64,000 nucleotides of DNA from NCBI GenBank assembly GCA_958295925.1, contig OY282384.1, positions 313,572 through 377,571 of the forward strand, in the 5' to 3' direction. This DNA comes from an uncultured Acidimicrobiales bacterium (GTDB lineage Bacteria; Actinomycetota; Acidimicrobiia; Acidimicrobiales; CATQHL01). The position numbers were made by a program, and so were the translations under genes. Below are positions 1 to 8,823 of this stretch, piece after piece (position 1 is the stretch's first letter; each line of letters opens with the position of its first letter). The notes under the pieces were generated by a model. The model was not told the DNA's origin and ran no database searches. It worked only from the letters and a program-made list of their open reading frames with translations.

Positions 1-432
1 GCGCCGAAGGACAAATCAGTGGAGATGTGGCTGGGCATCAGCCGCGACGAGGTGAGCCGGAAGAAGGAAAGCCGGGAGAAGTGGATCGACCACAGGTTCC
101 CGCTAATCGACCAAGACCTGGGACGAGCCCAGTTGATCAACTGGTTCAACCAGAACTACCCCGATCGGGAGCTGCCCCGCAGCGCCTGCATCGGCTGCCC
201 CTACCACAACAATGCGGAGTGGAAGGAGATGAAGGAGAAAGACCCCAAGTCATTCCAAGAGGCCGTACAGGTGGACTGGGCGCTACGCGCCATCCCGAAC
301 CTCCAGAAGTTGACCAAAGGGGAAGCCTTCCTCCACAGCAGCCGACAGCCTCTCAGCGACGTCGACCTCTCCGAGTCCAAGACCTACACCGAATCCATGC
401 AAGAGGAATGCGAAGGACTCTGCGGCATCTAG
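1..432 (+). CDS. PAPS-reductase-like / adenine nucleotide alpha-hydrolase family protein, C-terminal part (5' end outside window)
   Basis: The reading frame is open from base 1, so the start lies upstream; about 143 residues are visible. The run 'RSACIGCPYHNNAEW' and the preceding 'REKWIDHRFPLID' segment match what I know of the C-terminal region of phage- and plasmid-borne phosphoadenosine-phosphosulfate-reductase-like proteins, which carry a Cys pair in a CxxCPYH context. The catalytic PP-loop (SGGxDS) would be upstream and cannot be seen. In that family the protein is thought to adenylate or thiolate a substrate, but the real substrate is usually unknown. The GTG at position 19 is probably only an internal codon. 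The next gene begins 271 bases downstream behind its own promoter. Confidence 0.65.
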   Translation, partial: APKDKSVEMWLGISRDEVSRKKESREKWIDHRFPLIDQDLGRAQLINWFNQNYPDRELPRSACIGCPYHNNAEWKEMKEKDPKSFQEAVQVDWALRAIPNLQKLTKGEAFLHSSRQPLSDVDLSESKTYTESMQEECEGLCGI

Positions 433-543
433 CCAAGAGGGAAAAGCCAGCAGGGCTTCCCTGAACAGCAACCCAACCACACTACGTCCCTACAACCACC
501 ATCACACTCAAGACCCAGCCTCCGCCGCCAACCCATTCCCCCC

Positions 544-592
544 GTTTAGCGCACTAAACCGGCTTGAAATTCAACCTGATTTCCAGTAGGAT
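544..592 (+). promoter_or_regulatory. Sigma70-like promoter with inverted repeat, upstream of the DinG-like helicase gene
   Basis: TTGAAA (564-569) and TAGGAT (587-592) are separated by exactly 17 bases, a good -35/-10 pair. Directly upstream is a perfect inverted repeat GTTTAG-CGCA-CTAAAC (544-559), a plausible operator. The half-site CACTAAAC (552-559) reappears twice at the Cascade promoter (24470-24477 and 24493-24500). Confidence 0.55.
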
Positions 593-703
593 AGACATAA
601 TGTTCTAATCGAGGAGCAGGAACCCCCCGGCCAATTCTGGCGCACCCGAAAGAGAAAGCGACGAGAAACCCTGCAGCAGGGAGAACTCGAAGGAGGCGCC
701 GCC

Positions 704-2935
704 TTGACGACCAATCCCCTGGTCGACCCGTACCCACCATACCCAGCCGGCTGGGACGACGAAGAATATAATCCCACGGAAGACTGCGACCCCGACGAGG
801 ACGCCGACGTGGAACAAGACGGAACTTTCCGCATCCCGGCCACGCCCCGAGAAATCGGCCTGCCGTACGACGAATGGCGTCCCAACCAACTGCAAGCCCT
901 CCAGCGGCTCCAGGAGCACCAGGAAGGCCTACTCTGCCTCCAAGCGCCCACCGGCTCCGGAAAGACCGGCATCGCACTGGCGTGGGGCTTGCTACAGGCT
1001 GAATTATTGCTCCCCGACAACAGCCCGACCCGGACTCTAATTCTGGCCCAGCGGAACTCCGAACTGGACCAATACCGCCGGCTGGCCGAAGGGCCGCAGC
1101 AGACCGCCCACCGCGACCTGGCGTACATCCGAGGCCGGCGCCACTACCACTGCATCAACCCGGCCCACCCGGAGTCGAAAGCGGCCCTGGCCAACTTCGT
1201 CGGCAGCCACCAGGGAGCCCCGGAACCGTGCAGCGACCCCGCCTGCAGCGAGCCACGCTACGATGACAAGGCCCCCTGCCTGCAGCATGGCTCCAACGGC
1301 AAGTGCGACTACATGAGCCAATGCCCCTACATCGTAGCCCGGAAGCGCGCTTCGGAGACTCCGATAGTAGTCACCAACTACACCTACGGCATGCTGGCCT
1401 TGCAGATGGGATTCCTGGGCGACTTCCAATCATTAGTCGCCGACGAAGCCCACGACCTGATGGCGATTCTCACCGACAACTGCTCGCTGAGCATCAACCT
1501 GGAAGGGTTAGCCGACCTGTACCGGCAGGTGTACGACAACAACCTAGAGCTCCAGCTGATCGCCGGACGAAACCGGGAGAAGCGCCTGCTCTACGAAAGG
1601 CGGCAAGAGGAACTCAGGAGCAACCCACCGGCCAGCGGAGCGGACAGCCAAAGAGACGACCAGGAAGCCAGCCACGCCGGAAACTTCGAACACGACGATG
1701 ACGAACTAGCCGACGGCTCCCTGATCAACCAATGCCGCGAGGAAATCAAGAACGAGATCAGAAAGCGCCAGGAGCAGCTCAGCAGCATCACCGAAAGCCT
1801 GAAGCAGCTGACCGCCCTGGAACAGACCGACCAAGCCCTGTCGGAGACTCTGTGGCACGCCAGCCAGGCCAGCCCGCTGCTGCAGGAACTAAGCGCCGCC
1901 GCCTGGCAGGTACTGGACGGCGACGAAGCCGAGGTGAACCGGCAGGCGGAGAACGAAAAGCTCCTGCCCGGGAACATCATCGCCCGCGCCCGAGAGCTGG
2001 CCGACCTGGCCGAACTGGCAGACACGCCCGAGCACCATGGGAACTTCGCCCCGGCCAACGACTTCAACCCGATGCAGCCGACCTACCAGCCGGTGGACCT
2101 GCGCAAGCAGGAATTGGCGGTCAAGCGCCTGTGGGACCGAACCAACAACGCCCTGGCCATGTCCGGGACGCTGCCCCGGAACGAGAACCTGGAATACTTC
2201 CTGGGACTGAACCAAGAGCCGGAAATCACCCGGCTGGGGCACCAATTCCCCAAGGAGAACCGCCCGGTCTACATCTGGCAGCAGAAACTGAGCCTGAGCT
2301 ATTCCAGCAACTATCAAGATAGAGACCGAGTCCATGAAACACTCAATCAGCTACTGACCAGCCCCCGGCTGAGCGACCAGAAGGGGTTGGTCCTCTTCCC
2401 CAGCTACGCCTGGATCAAGGAGTACCTCAAAGAGGTGGAGCAGGTCCAGGAGGAATACGAGACCGGCAACCGGGCCTACGCCATAGCGTTGGGCTATCCC
2501 CGGCGGGAAAGACTCATCGTCCAGGAACAGGAAATCGGCGCCGCGGCCGCCATCGAAGAGTACCGAGAAACAAGGGAACCGGCAGCCCTGCTTTCGCCCA
2601 CCGCGTATCAGGCATTGGACCTGCCCGACGACGAATGCCGCTTCGTCATCATCGTAAGGCCCTTCTGGCCGCCGTTGAATAGAGGGGGGCTGGACGCCAC
2701 CAGGAACGCCGAATGGCCGGGCTACGCCCTGCAGACAGCCACCCTGAGGATGATCCAAGCCGCTGGGCGGGGCTTCCGCAGCCCCGAGGACTGGTGCGAC
2801 GTCTACGTAATCGACAAGGGCAACGGCGCCGACGTCATCGCCGCCTTGTGGCACCCCAATTACGAACTGCCGATCAAGCCGGTCAGCGACCTGACCGTCC
2901 CGGCCCAGGAGCCACCAGGGCCGCCGGGCAGGTAA
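704..2935 (+). CDS. DinG/XPD-type superfamily 2 DNA helicase
   Basis: This 743-residue protein has Walker A 'APTGSGKTGIAL' (about residues 84-95), a DEAH box in 'VADEAHDLM' (about 247), and between them a Cys-rich segment (about residues 145-210) with several CxxxxC/CxxxxxC spacings, where DinG and XPD helicases hold a 4Fe-4S cluster. A long charged helical insertion (about 310-430) corresponds to the Arch domain. 'SGTLP', 'GLVLFPSY' and 'QAAGRGFRS' mark the second RecA domain with helicase motif VI. The family unwinds DNA 5'-3' using ATP. The start is TTG at 704, 7 bases after AGGAGG (691-696). A promoter lies at 564-592. DinG proteins partner type IV-A CRISPR systems, but here the Cascade operon is 24 kb away, so any link is inference. 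Confidence 0.85.
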   Translation: MTTNPLVDPYPPYPAGWDDEEYNPTEDCDPDEDADVEQDGTFRIPATPREIGLPYDEWRPNQLQALQRLQEHQEGLLCLQAPTGSGKTGIALAWGLLQAELLLPDNSPTRTLILAQRNSELDQYRRLAEGPQQTAHRDLAYIRGRRHYHCINPAHPESKAALANFVGSHQGAPEPCSDPACSEPRYDDKAPCLQHGSNGKCDYMSQCPYIVARKRASETPIVVTNYTYGMLALQMGFLGDFQSLVADEAHDLMAILTDNCSLSINLEGLADLYRQVYDNNLELQLIAGRNREKRLLYERRQEELRSNPPASGADSQRDDQEASHAGNFEHDDDELADGSLINQCREEIKNEIRKRQEQLSSITESLKQLTALEQTDQALSETLWHASQASPLLQELSAAAWQVLDGDEAEVNRQAENEKLLPGNIIARARELADLAELADTPEHHGNFAPANDFNPMQPTYQPVDLRKQELAVKRLWDRTNNALAMSGTLPRNENLEYFLGLNQEPEITRLGHQFPKENRPVYIWQQKLSLSYSSNYQDRDRVHETLNQLLTSPRLSDQKGLVLFPSYAWIKEYLKEVEQVQEEYETGNRAYAIALGYPRRERLIVQEQEIGAAAAIEEYRETREPAALLSPTAYQALDLPDDECRFVIIVRPFWPPLNRGGLDATRNAEWPGYALQTATLRMIQAAGRGFRSPEDWCDVYVIDKGNGADVIAALWHPNYELPIKPVSDLTVPAQEPPGPPGR

Positions 2936-3032
2936 AAACGAGCAACCGAGCAGACGGCTAGCAGGACTACTTCGGATTGCACTCCAAGCACACTGAGATT
3001 ACTCCAATCCCCGAAACAGGGAGGCTACCGCG

Positions 3033-3482
3033 ATGAACGACGTCAACACCAGGACCACGACCAGCCCAGTGGAAACCCAGCCCAAGCAGCGAGCTAAAGC
3101 AGCCATCATCCGATTGCCGGAACCGTCGAAGCAGGTGCCCACCGCCGCCGAGCAACGAGCCCAGCAGCGGCTGGTCAAAGAACTAATCCGGCAGCTGAAT
3201 ATCGAACGCCACGAGTGCGAGCGGCTCCAGGACGCAGCGCAGGCAGCCCAAGCCATCACCAGGTTGGAGAAGCTGACGGAACAAGCGCAAAGCCTCCCAG
3301 ACCGGGTATTGGGCCGCTTCGATGCGGCAATGAAAGAGCTCGCCTTCCTGGCCCAGGTCCTGGCACAGGAAGGCAACACGGAGACACAGACGGGGACACA
3401 GAAGGCCGCCGAGAGCCACCGGCGGGGAGCCCAGGACATCCTGGAGCGAGCCATCCGCCGGATGGAAGACCTGGAAGCCTAA
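3033..3482 (+). CDS. Small helical protein of unknown function
   Basis: The 149-residue product starts at ATG 3033 behind AGGGAGG (3018-3024). After a disordered, Thr/Pro/Lys-rich N-terminus of about 45 residues, the rest is predicted helical and coiled-coil-like: it is rich in Gln, Glu, Arg and Leu, with heptad-like stretches such as 'RQLNIERHECERLQDAAQAA'. There is no signal peptide, membrane segment or catalytic motif. I do not recognise the family. It lies 97 bases after the helicase gene in the same direction and may be co-transcribed with it. Confidence 0.6.
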   Translation: MNDVNTRTTTSPVETQPKQRAKAAIIRLPEPSKQVPTAAEQRAQQRLVKELIRQLNIERHECERLQDAAQAAQAITRLEKLTEQAQSLPDRVLGRFDAAMKELAFLAQVLAQEGNTETQTGTQKAAESHRRGAQDILERAIRRMEDLEA

Positions 3483-3703
3483 GCGGGACAACAGCTACCC
3501 ACCAGACCCCCGGCGCCCCGGCACCCCAGCGCCGGGACACCAGGTCCCCAGGACACCGGCACACCCCCGTGCCAGGACGCCCACGCGCTACGACACCAAG
3601 ACGCCAGGACGCCAAGACGCCGCGACACCAGAACACCCTTCAGGACAACGGCGATTCCGCCGGGCCACCCCAACGACACGCTACGCTACAGGAGACATTC
3701 CAA
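3483..3703 (+). other. T-poor, low-complexity intergenic stretch
   Basis: About 220 bases with very few T residues, made of imperfect repeats of CCAGGAC, GACGCC and GACACC units (clearest at 3590-3645). I see no gene, promoter or hairpin here apart from the Shine-Dalgarno site of the next gene. Confidence 0.5.
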
Positions 3704-3895
3704 ATGCGGATCATCCACGAGAAATACCGCTGCGGCCGCTGCAAGGGCCGCCTGGGCTACGACGACACGGACCCCGATTGGCTGACCTGCATCGACTGCA
3801 GCCGACAGATACGCATCCGGGCCGAAGCCCCCCGCAAACCACTACCGCCTCTGGAAGAACCCAAGACACCCAAGGCCGGCCGCCCTCTGCTATAG
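3704..3895 (+). CDS. Small zinc-ribbon protein
   Basis: A 63-residue protein from ATG 3704, 8 bases after AGGAGA (3690-3695). It has two CxxC knuckles, 'CGRC' near residue 10 and 'CIDC' near residue 30, spaced as in a zinc ribbon, followed by a basic Pro-rich tail. Such isolated ribbons often bind nucleic acid or partner a larger enzyme, but nothing here shows which. It was placed by its start signal and the Cys pattern, and the same frame is open much further upstream. A terminator-like hairpin follows at 3939. Confidence 0.6.
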   Translation: MRIIHEKYRCGRCKGRLGYDDTDPDWLTCIDCSRQIRIRAEAPRKPLPPLEEPKTPKAGRPLL

Positions 3896-3938
3896 AAACT
3901 GAGAGAGCACGACAAACCCGGCAGCCGGAGAGAAACAC

Positions 3939-3966
3939 AAGCAACCCCGCCGGTGCTTTAATTAAG
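3939..3966 (+). terminator. Possible Rho-independent terminator
   Basis: AAGCA (3939-3943) can pair with TGCTT (3954-3958), extended inward by two CC/GG pairs next to a bulged A, and the stem is followed by TTAATTAA. The hairpin sits 43 bases after the zinc-ribbon gene. The U-tract is broken by two A residues, so strength is doubtful. Confidence 0.4.
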
Positions 3967-4059
3967 GCCTAAGGGATCCACAACGGAACCTAAATCCAGT
4001 ACCAGGGGGAAACGGCAAAAGCGGACGACCCCAGTCCCCTGGAAGGAGCGAACCACCCC

Positions 4060-4431
4060 ATGGCCCAAGCAAGCCCGGACACCGAAACGCCCGAGCAGGA
4101 AAGCCAGACAAGTAGAGAAAGAGACGACAACCCCAGTAGACCGAAAGTGGACCGCCCGTGGGCCAGAAACCAGCCCACGGCATTGATGCAGCTCACCGCG
4201 GAGAAGATGCAGGTCCACCGACTGACCGTGGTGGTCGACATCGCCCAGGTCCCAGACCCCAAACTCAGAGCGGCCCTCACCGAAGAATCCAAAGGCAAGC
4301 CCTACGTCCGAGTGGACTGGGAACCCCGGACCATGGTGGCCGACTACGTGGACACCCTGGACGTCCCGCCCCCGGAACAGGACATCCGGATGCAACCCGC
4401 CCTCCTGGCCCAATACAGCTTCCTGGCTTGA
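4060..4431 (+). CDS. Protein of unknown function
   Basis: A 123-residue product from ATG 4060 with AAGGAG at 4043-4048. The first 45 residues are polar and disordered. The remainder forms an alternating hydrophobic pattern ('VHRLTVVVDIAQVPDPKLRAAL') compatible with a small alpha/beta fold. There are no cysteines, membrane segments or recognisable motifs. It is in the same direction as its neighbours and may be part of a plus-strand operon running to 6140. Confidence 0.5.
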   Translation: MAQASPDTETPEQESQTSRERDDNPSRPKVDRPWARNQPTALMQLTAEKMQVHRLTVVVDIAQVPDPKLRAALTEESKGKPYVRVDWEPRTMVADYVDTLDVPPPEQDIRMQPALLAQYSFLA

Positions 4432-4516
4432 TCGAATATACGCAGCAAGCCAAGCAGGACGCCAACCAAACGACACCGCAGGACACCAGGCCACACCCAG
4501 CGGGAGAGAAGGGAAA

Positions 4517-4843
4517 TTGCTGACACCGCAGAAACCGCCCAGCGCCTGGACCTCCCGCCTCTGGCTGCTCGGCCTGATCGCCAGCATCGTCATGACCATC
4601 AGCCTGCTGGACGCCGTCCTGGCCCCGCTGACCGGACGACCTTACGACGGCGGGAAAGAACTACTGCTAGAAGCCCTCCAGGCCGGGATTATCTATTGGC
4701 TGACCTGGTCCCTCCGCCAGGAATACCGCCCCAAGCTGGGAATAGACGGCCAGGTCCGCTCGACTAACCACGCCCGCGCAATAGGCCTCCTGGTGCTGAT
4801 AATCCTCATAACCATGCGCCCCGCCTGGCAGCTGCTAGGCTGA
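4517..4843 (+). CDS. Small membrane protein, about three TM segments
   Basis: 108 residues from TTG 4517, preceded by the purine-rich GGGAGAGAAGGGA. Hydrophobic segments lie at about residues 15-40 ('LWLLGLIASIVMTISLLDAV'), 50-70 and 88-106, with a basic patch between the second and third. No function can be assigned. An upstream alternative start is not evident. It sits between two soluble unknown proteins in a same-strand series. Confidence 0.55.
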   Translation: MLTPQKPPSAWTSRLWLLGLIASIVMTISLLDAVLAPLTGRPYDGGKELLLEALQAGIIYWLTWSLRQEYRPKLGIDGQVRSTNHARAIGLLVLIILITMRPAWQLLG

Positions 4844-4895
4844 AGCAAGCCAGGACCACCCCCAAAAACGCCACCAGCTGGAAAAGAGAACGACG

Positions 4896-5753
4896 ATGAA
4901 CAACGTGCCACGACGAGAAGAACCGGAACCCTCCGAAGACTTCGAAGACTTCAAGGAACCCAGGCAGCTCCGCTACCCAGACATCGGGCTGGCCGCCATG
5001 ACCGAAGCCGACTCAGCCTTCTGGAAAACCAGGCTGCGCAACATCCGGAGAGACCACCCGGAGGAGTTCGAGGAAAATCGCCGGATGCTGGAGGAAGAAC
5101 GCCGCAACACCGGCCTCCACGACCAGGCCTTCCTGTTCCACTACCTGGACAATACCTGGCCGGGGGACGCCCACCTGGAACTCAGCCAGGGCCAGAACGG
5201 AACCGCGCTGGGCTGGAAGACGCAGCGCAGCCTGAAGACCCTCTTCGACGACGGCGACGAACTCTTCGACAACCGGCCCTCGGTCTCGTTATCCAACTGC
5301 AAACTGATCGCAGTCAGCGCGGTAGACCTGTACCGCCGCCTGCTGGGCGAGCAGGACTTGAACTTCAAAAGATTCGACGAGCACCCCGAGCTGAAAATAG
5401 CCAAGCAAAGAATCGAAGCCATCGGAGGGCCCTTCCCGAAGGAAGGCCACTTCCACCAAATGCTGGAACAATTCCTGGCCGCCGACGCCCTGGCCCAGGA
5501 CCGCCTGCTGATACCGCTATACGCCAGCATGCACGGCAGCTTCGTGGACGGCCTGGAGAACCGCGGCCCGCAGGCCGGCACGGCACGGAAGGTCGTCCAC
5601 CAGGACGAGGTGAAAAGAGTCATGGACCCCCTCTTCCCCCACATCTTCGAGGGAGTCCCCGAAGAGCTCTGGCCGGAACGATTCCGGAAAAACAATTCCG
5701 GAAACCGGAATAACCCCAGGCAACAAAGGAAAGCCAAGCCAGACACGCTCTAA
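4896..5753 (+). CDS. Protein of unknown function
   Basis: 285 residues from ATG 4896 (AAAAGAGAACGACG upstream is only a weak ribosome site). It is a soluble, charged, mainly helical protein with an acidic N-terminus, several conserved-looking aromatic stretches ('DQAFLFHYLDNTWPGD') and a basic, Asn/Arg-rich C-terminal tail that could contact nucleic acid. I recognise no catalytic motif or family. Its Glu/Asp-rich helical composition is like that of the proteins encoded from 7.1 to 22.3 kb, but I do not see their shared motifs in it. Confidence 0.5.
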   Translation: MNNVPRREEPEPSEDFEDFKEPRQLRYPDIGLAAMTEADSAFWKTRLRNIRRDHPEEFEENRRMLEEERRNTGLHDQAFLFHYLDNTWPGDAHLELSQGQNGTALGWKTQRSLKTLFDDGDELFDNRPSVSLSNCKLIAVSAVDLYRRLLGEQDLNFKRFDEHPELKIAKQRIEAIGGPFPKEGHFHQMLEQFLAADALAQDRLLIPLYASMHGSFVDGLENRGPQAGTARKVVHQDEVKRVMDPLFPHIFEGVPEELWPERFRKNNSGNRNNPRQQRKAKPDTL

Positions 5754-5804
5754 CCGAGAGTGGAAAAGAGGCCCCAGAGAATAAGAGAAGGAAAGAAACC
5801 CGGA

Positions 5805-6140
5805 ATGGGCTACAAGAGACCGGAATTACCCGACGGCTGCCACCTGCACGACCACTGCCTCACCTGCCCCCTCCCCGAGTGCATCTACGAAAATGAAGAC
5901 GAACCCACCGCGGTAACCATCCGCCGCCTGCAGGACGAACAAAGAGTAGAAACCATCGAACAGGAAGAGCTGACCACCCTGGAGGCCGCCAACCGCTTCG
6001 GCGTCACCGAACGCACCGTCTACCGCATGATGGAAAGAATAAGAATCCGCCGCATGGAACGAGACCGCCGGCTAAACCGAAGGGCCTACCAGCAGGCCGG
6101 CGGAGCGAAGAGCGCCACCCAGACCAGGACTGAAGACTGA
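5805..6140 (+). CDS. Cys/His-cluster protein with helix-turn-helix, probable regulator
   Basis: 111 residues. The N-terminal segment 'GCHLHDHCLTCPLPEC' is a tight Cys/His cluster that could bind zinc or an Fe-S centre. It is followed at about residues 60-95 by a sigma-region-4-like helix-turn-helix ('TLEAANRFGVTERTVYRMMER') and a very basic C-terminus. This architecture suggests a DNA-binding regulator. I chose ATG 5805, about 12 bases after AAGGA (5788-5792); a GTG at 5760 in the same frame would add 15 residues but has no ribosome site. The target genes are unknown. Confidence 0.6.
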   Translation: MGYKRPELPDGCHLHDHCLTCPLPECIYENEDEPTAVTIRRLQDEQRVETIEQEELTTLEAANRFGVTERTVYRMMERIRIRRMERDRRLNRRAYQQAGGAKSATQTRTED

Positions 6141-6171
6141 CGAAGCCGGAAGGGCAGAAAACAGGCAGCCC

Positions 6172-6858
6172 CTAACCGCCCTTGGAATCCTTCCAGAAGG
6201 GAATGAGCTTCTCCGCCAGCGACTGCAGGTCCCGAGTCTGCACCCAGCAGGTCCCCTCACCCCGCAGCTTCATCACCAAGCCCTCGCCGCCGGCCACCAG
6301 GGAACGTAGGCCCCCCACCTTGCCCACGGTGTAGTCCAAGCCCTCGGTGAAGGCCACCAGGTGCCCGGTGTCGACGACCAACTCCCGGCCGGGAGTGAGG
6401 TGAATTTCTTCAATCGCCCCGTAGCAGTTGTAGAATACCGCCCCCGGCCGCGCCCCCGCGGTGATATGGACGAAGAAGAGAGACTCACCGGAGAAGAAAC
6501 CCTTGAAGCCCTGCCACTTGGCGTCCACGTCGATACCTTCCTCACAGGCCAGGAAGGCGCCGGACTGGAGAAAAATCTCACCCCTGGGCTGCAGCTCAAA
6601 GCAGGAGACGGCGCCAGGAGTAGCCGGTGCCAGGCGGACCACGCCGCCGCCGGCGTTGCCGGTGAAGGTATTGACGAAGAAGGATTCTCCGCCCAGGAGC
6701 CGCTTGAAGCCCTTGAAGACCGAGCCGGCCCCGCCGGTCTTCAGTTCCACGTTCTCCTGAGTCACCATGGAACCGGGCTCAGCCCGAAGCTGCTCCCCGG
6801 AGCGCAGTTCCACGATCAACATCGCGTAGGCCGGATTGTATTCGATTTCGTAACGCAT
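6172..6858 (-). CDS. AIM24 / TIGR00266 family protein
   Basis: 228 residues on the minus strand, starting at ATG 6858 with AGGGAGA 7 bases upstream. The beta-rich, Gly-rich sequence with 'AEPGSMVTQ' near the N-terminus, 'LQSGAFLACEEGIDVDAKWQ' in the middle and 'GGEGLVMKLRGEGTCWVQ' near the end is typical of the AIM24 (mitochondrial biogenesis) / TIGR00266 family, which forms a double-stranded beta-helix. Its biochemical role in bacteria is not established. It is the only minus-strand gene in the first 36 kb and is convergent with the HTH gene, 31 bases away, so it is probably an independently transcribed unit. Confidence 0.85.
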   Translation of the reverse strand: MRYEIEYNPAYAMLIVELRSGEQLRAEPGSMVTQENVELKTGGAGSVFKGFKRLLGGESFFVNTFTGNAGGGVVRLAPATPGAVSCFELQPRGEIFLQSGAFLACEEGIDVDAKWQGFKGFFSGESLFFVHITAGARPGAVFYNCYGAIEEIHLTPGRELVVDTGHLVAFTEGLDYTVGKVGGLRSLVAGGEGLVMKLRGEGTCWVQTRDLQSLAEKLIPFWKDSKGG

Positions 6859-6912
6859 CAGACACTCTCCCTGAAAATAAGGACAAGGTTAGAAGCACCG
6901 CCGCCTGGCGAA

Positions 6913-6975
6913 AGTATAACAGCCGAGCCGCCAGGCAAACAGAATACCGCCCCCGGCTGCCTAGCCGCCAGGCAA
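6913..6975 (-). promoter_or_regulatory. Possible promoter and repeated operator of the AIM24 gene
   Basis: On the minus strand TATACT (plus 6913-6918) is a fair -10 box giving a leader of about 48 bases. No good -35 is visible at 16-18 bases. Two direct copies of GCCGCCAGGCAA (6927-6938 and 6964-6975) lie where a regulator could bind, and an inverted relative CCGCCTGGCG is at 6901-6910. Confidence 0.3.
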
Positions 6976-7088
6976 CATAACGCCCCGCCCAAGGCAAGAA
7001 GCGGCACAGTCCAACCAGAGCACCACCCCAAGCTGGAATAGACTGGAAAAGCAGATGCCCCACGGCAGAGGACCGGGAGGAGAGAACC

Positions 7089-8786
7089 ATGCCCAGAAGT
7101 ACAGTCGACTACGCAGTGGACGAGAACGTGAACGAAGCGAAACCGGGAATGACCCAGCGAGAGCTGGACTACGCGGTACTCTCCCGCGTGAAACACGAAA
7201 CCAGAGAGGTGCAACCACAAGGCACCGACCACAAGAATGACCGGCCCCCATGGGACGCGGACGCCTGGGACCCCGCCGACGAAGACAAGACCGAGCGCAC
7301 GGAGCATCAAGAGAAAACCCAGGAAGCGAAGGACGACGAACGCATCCGCGACCGCCTGGCCGGCTGGAACCTTCCCCCGGAATTGGAGGCTGCCATCGCC
7401 GCCGAGGTCAAAGAAATACTGGAAACCATGAGAACAGCGGCAGCAACCGCCGAGGCCGCCGGCGAAAACAGCGACGCCACGCGGTTATTGAACGCCTGGG
7501 AGCAAGGCACGCCGGAAGAGCCGCTGCTGGACTACATCAGCGCGAACCGCGGACTCGGGAGGACGAACGGGCTGGCCCTGGCGAGCCACAGCGCCAAGTT
7601 CCAGACGAACTATGAATTGGGCTATCCCGGCGACGGATTGAAACAGATCGAAGCCGCCATCGGCGAGTGGTCGCGGGAACAGCCGGCAGACCCGCAGGCT
7701 AGAGAGATCCACGAAATGAGAGTGGGATACGCGCAGAACGCACTGACCCAGGACGTGACAGCGGCGGTCAACCTAGCAGTTGAAGGAAGAGGCCTCCTGG
7801 CCACACCGGATGACCGGACCGGAACGATCCACCCCAACAACAGCGAAGAGATACTGGACAGCGTCAACTACATGGTTGCGAAAGGCGGGAAAGCCGAAGA
7901 GTTCCTGAACACCCGCTACGACCGGATTGAAGCAACCGGGAACCGGATTCTCCAAGGAATGGCCGACGGCACCGCCACCATGGAGCTGGTACAAGAACAC
8001 CTGAAGGAGCGGGAACTACTGCAATTCATGACCAACGGAAAAAGCGAGACGGACCAGGACGCGGCCCTCTACTGCGAGGACCGCTGGCACCGCACGAACT
8101 CCACAGAGTTCGTCAAAGAGACGGTAAACGCCCGCCTGGGCTACGACGAGGAAAATCATCCGCCGGAGGCGGTCTACGAAGCGATGAAAAACTGGCTGCG
8201 AGACCAGGCCATCGGTTTCAAACTCGACTTCGACGTCGCAAGAGCCGAAGAAGCCCGCCCGGAGAGGCTGAAAGAGACGGCAGCCTACCGCAGCCCGGGG
8301 ATCCAGGCGGCCACGGAGTTCACCCTGCGAACCTTCGGCGACGCCAAGACGGAGGAGCCGATAATCGACCTAGGGCGACTGGAAGGAGTTGCCGGCTTCA
8401 CCAATGAAGAGCTGGACCAATGCCAAGCCGACCTGGAAGACCTGGCCAAGGAGCTGCGAGCCAGCAGCCTGGACCCGGAAGACTACCGTTACGGAACTCC
8501 GGCCGGGGAGACGAACGCGACCGAGGCCATAGTCAAGATCGAGAACTTCCAGGCCAAATACGAAGAGAAGACCCCCGGCGGAGACGAGCTCCACATGGAC
8601 CAGATCAGCCTGCTGCTCCACCACCTGAAGCACACCTACGAGGTGCTGGAGAAGGCCGAACAGAAGGTGCTGGATTTCTACGACCCGTCCCTCGAACCGC
8701 CACTCAGCATAGAACAGACCGCCAAGCATATCGCCGCCACGGAGCTGCTGCGTTACTTCACGCAAGCGCCGAACCAAGCCAGCTAG
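7089..8786 (+). CDS. Helical-repeat protein 1 of the 7-22 kb family
   Basis: 565 residues from ATG 7089 behind GGAGGAGA. It is soluble, acidic and almost entirely helical, with no signal peptide or membrane segment. Two segments recur in its neighbours: 'LKERELLQFMTNG' (about residues 305-318) and 'SIEQTAKHIAATELLRYF' (about 539-556), both near the ends of long helical stretches. This suggests two related repeats per protein. I recognise no known domain or catalytic motif. It is the first of twelve same-direction genes with gaps of 15-140 bases, probably one or two operons. Function unknown. Confidence 0.7.
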   Translation: MPRSTVDYAVDENVNEAKPGMTQRELDYAVLSRVKHETREVQPQGTDHKNDRPPWDADAWDPADEDKTERTEHQEKTQEAKDDERIRDRLAGWNLPPELEAAIAAEVKEILETMRTAAATAEAAGENSDATRLLNAWEQGTPEEPLLDYISANRGLGRTNGLALASHSAKFQTNYELGYPGDGLKQIEAAIGEWSREQPADPQAREIHEMRVGYAQNALTQDVTAAVNLAVEGRGLLATPDDRTGTIHPNNSEEILDSVNYMVAKGGKAEEFLNTRYDRIEATGNRILQGMADGTATMELVQEHLKERELLQFMTNGKSETDQDAALYCEDRWHRTNSTEFVKETVNARLGYDEENHPPEAVYEAMKNWLRDQAIGFKLDFDVARAEEARPERLKETAAYRSPGIQAATEFTLRTFGDAKTEEPIIDLGRLEGVAGFTNEELDQCQADLEDLAKELRASSLDPEDYRYGTPAGETNATEAIVKIENFQAKYEEKTPGGDELHMDQISLLLHHLKHTYEVLEKAEQKVLDFYDPSLEPPLSIEQTAKHIAATELLRYFTQAPNQAS

Positions 8787-8823
8787 GCAAGAAGATGCGA
8801 CAACACCAGAAGGAGGCGAGAAA

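Noticed and set aside
704..2935. The helicase gene as a cas3 homolog
   Set aside because: There is no HD nuclease domain, and the Cys-rich region plus motif order fit DinG/XPD.
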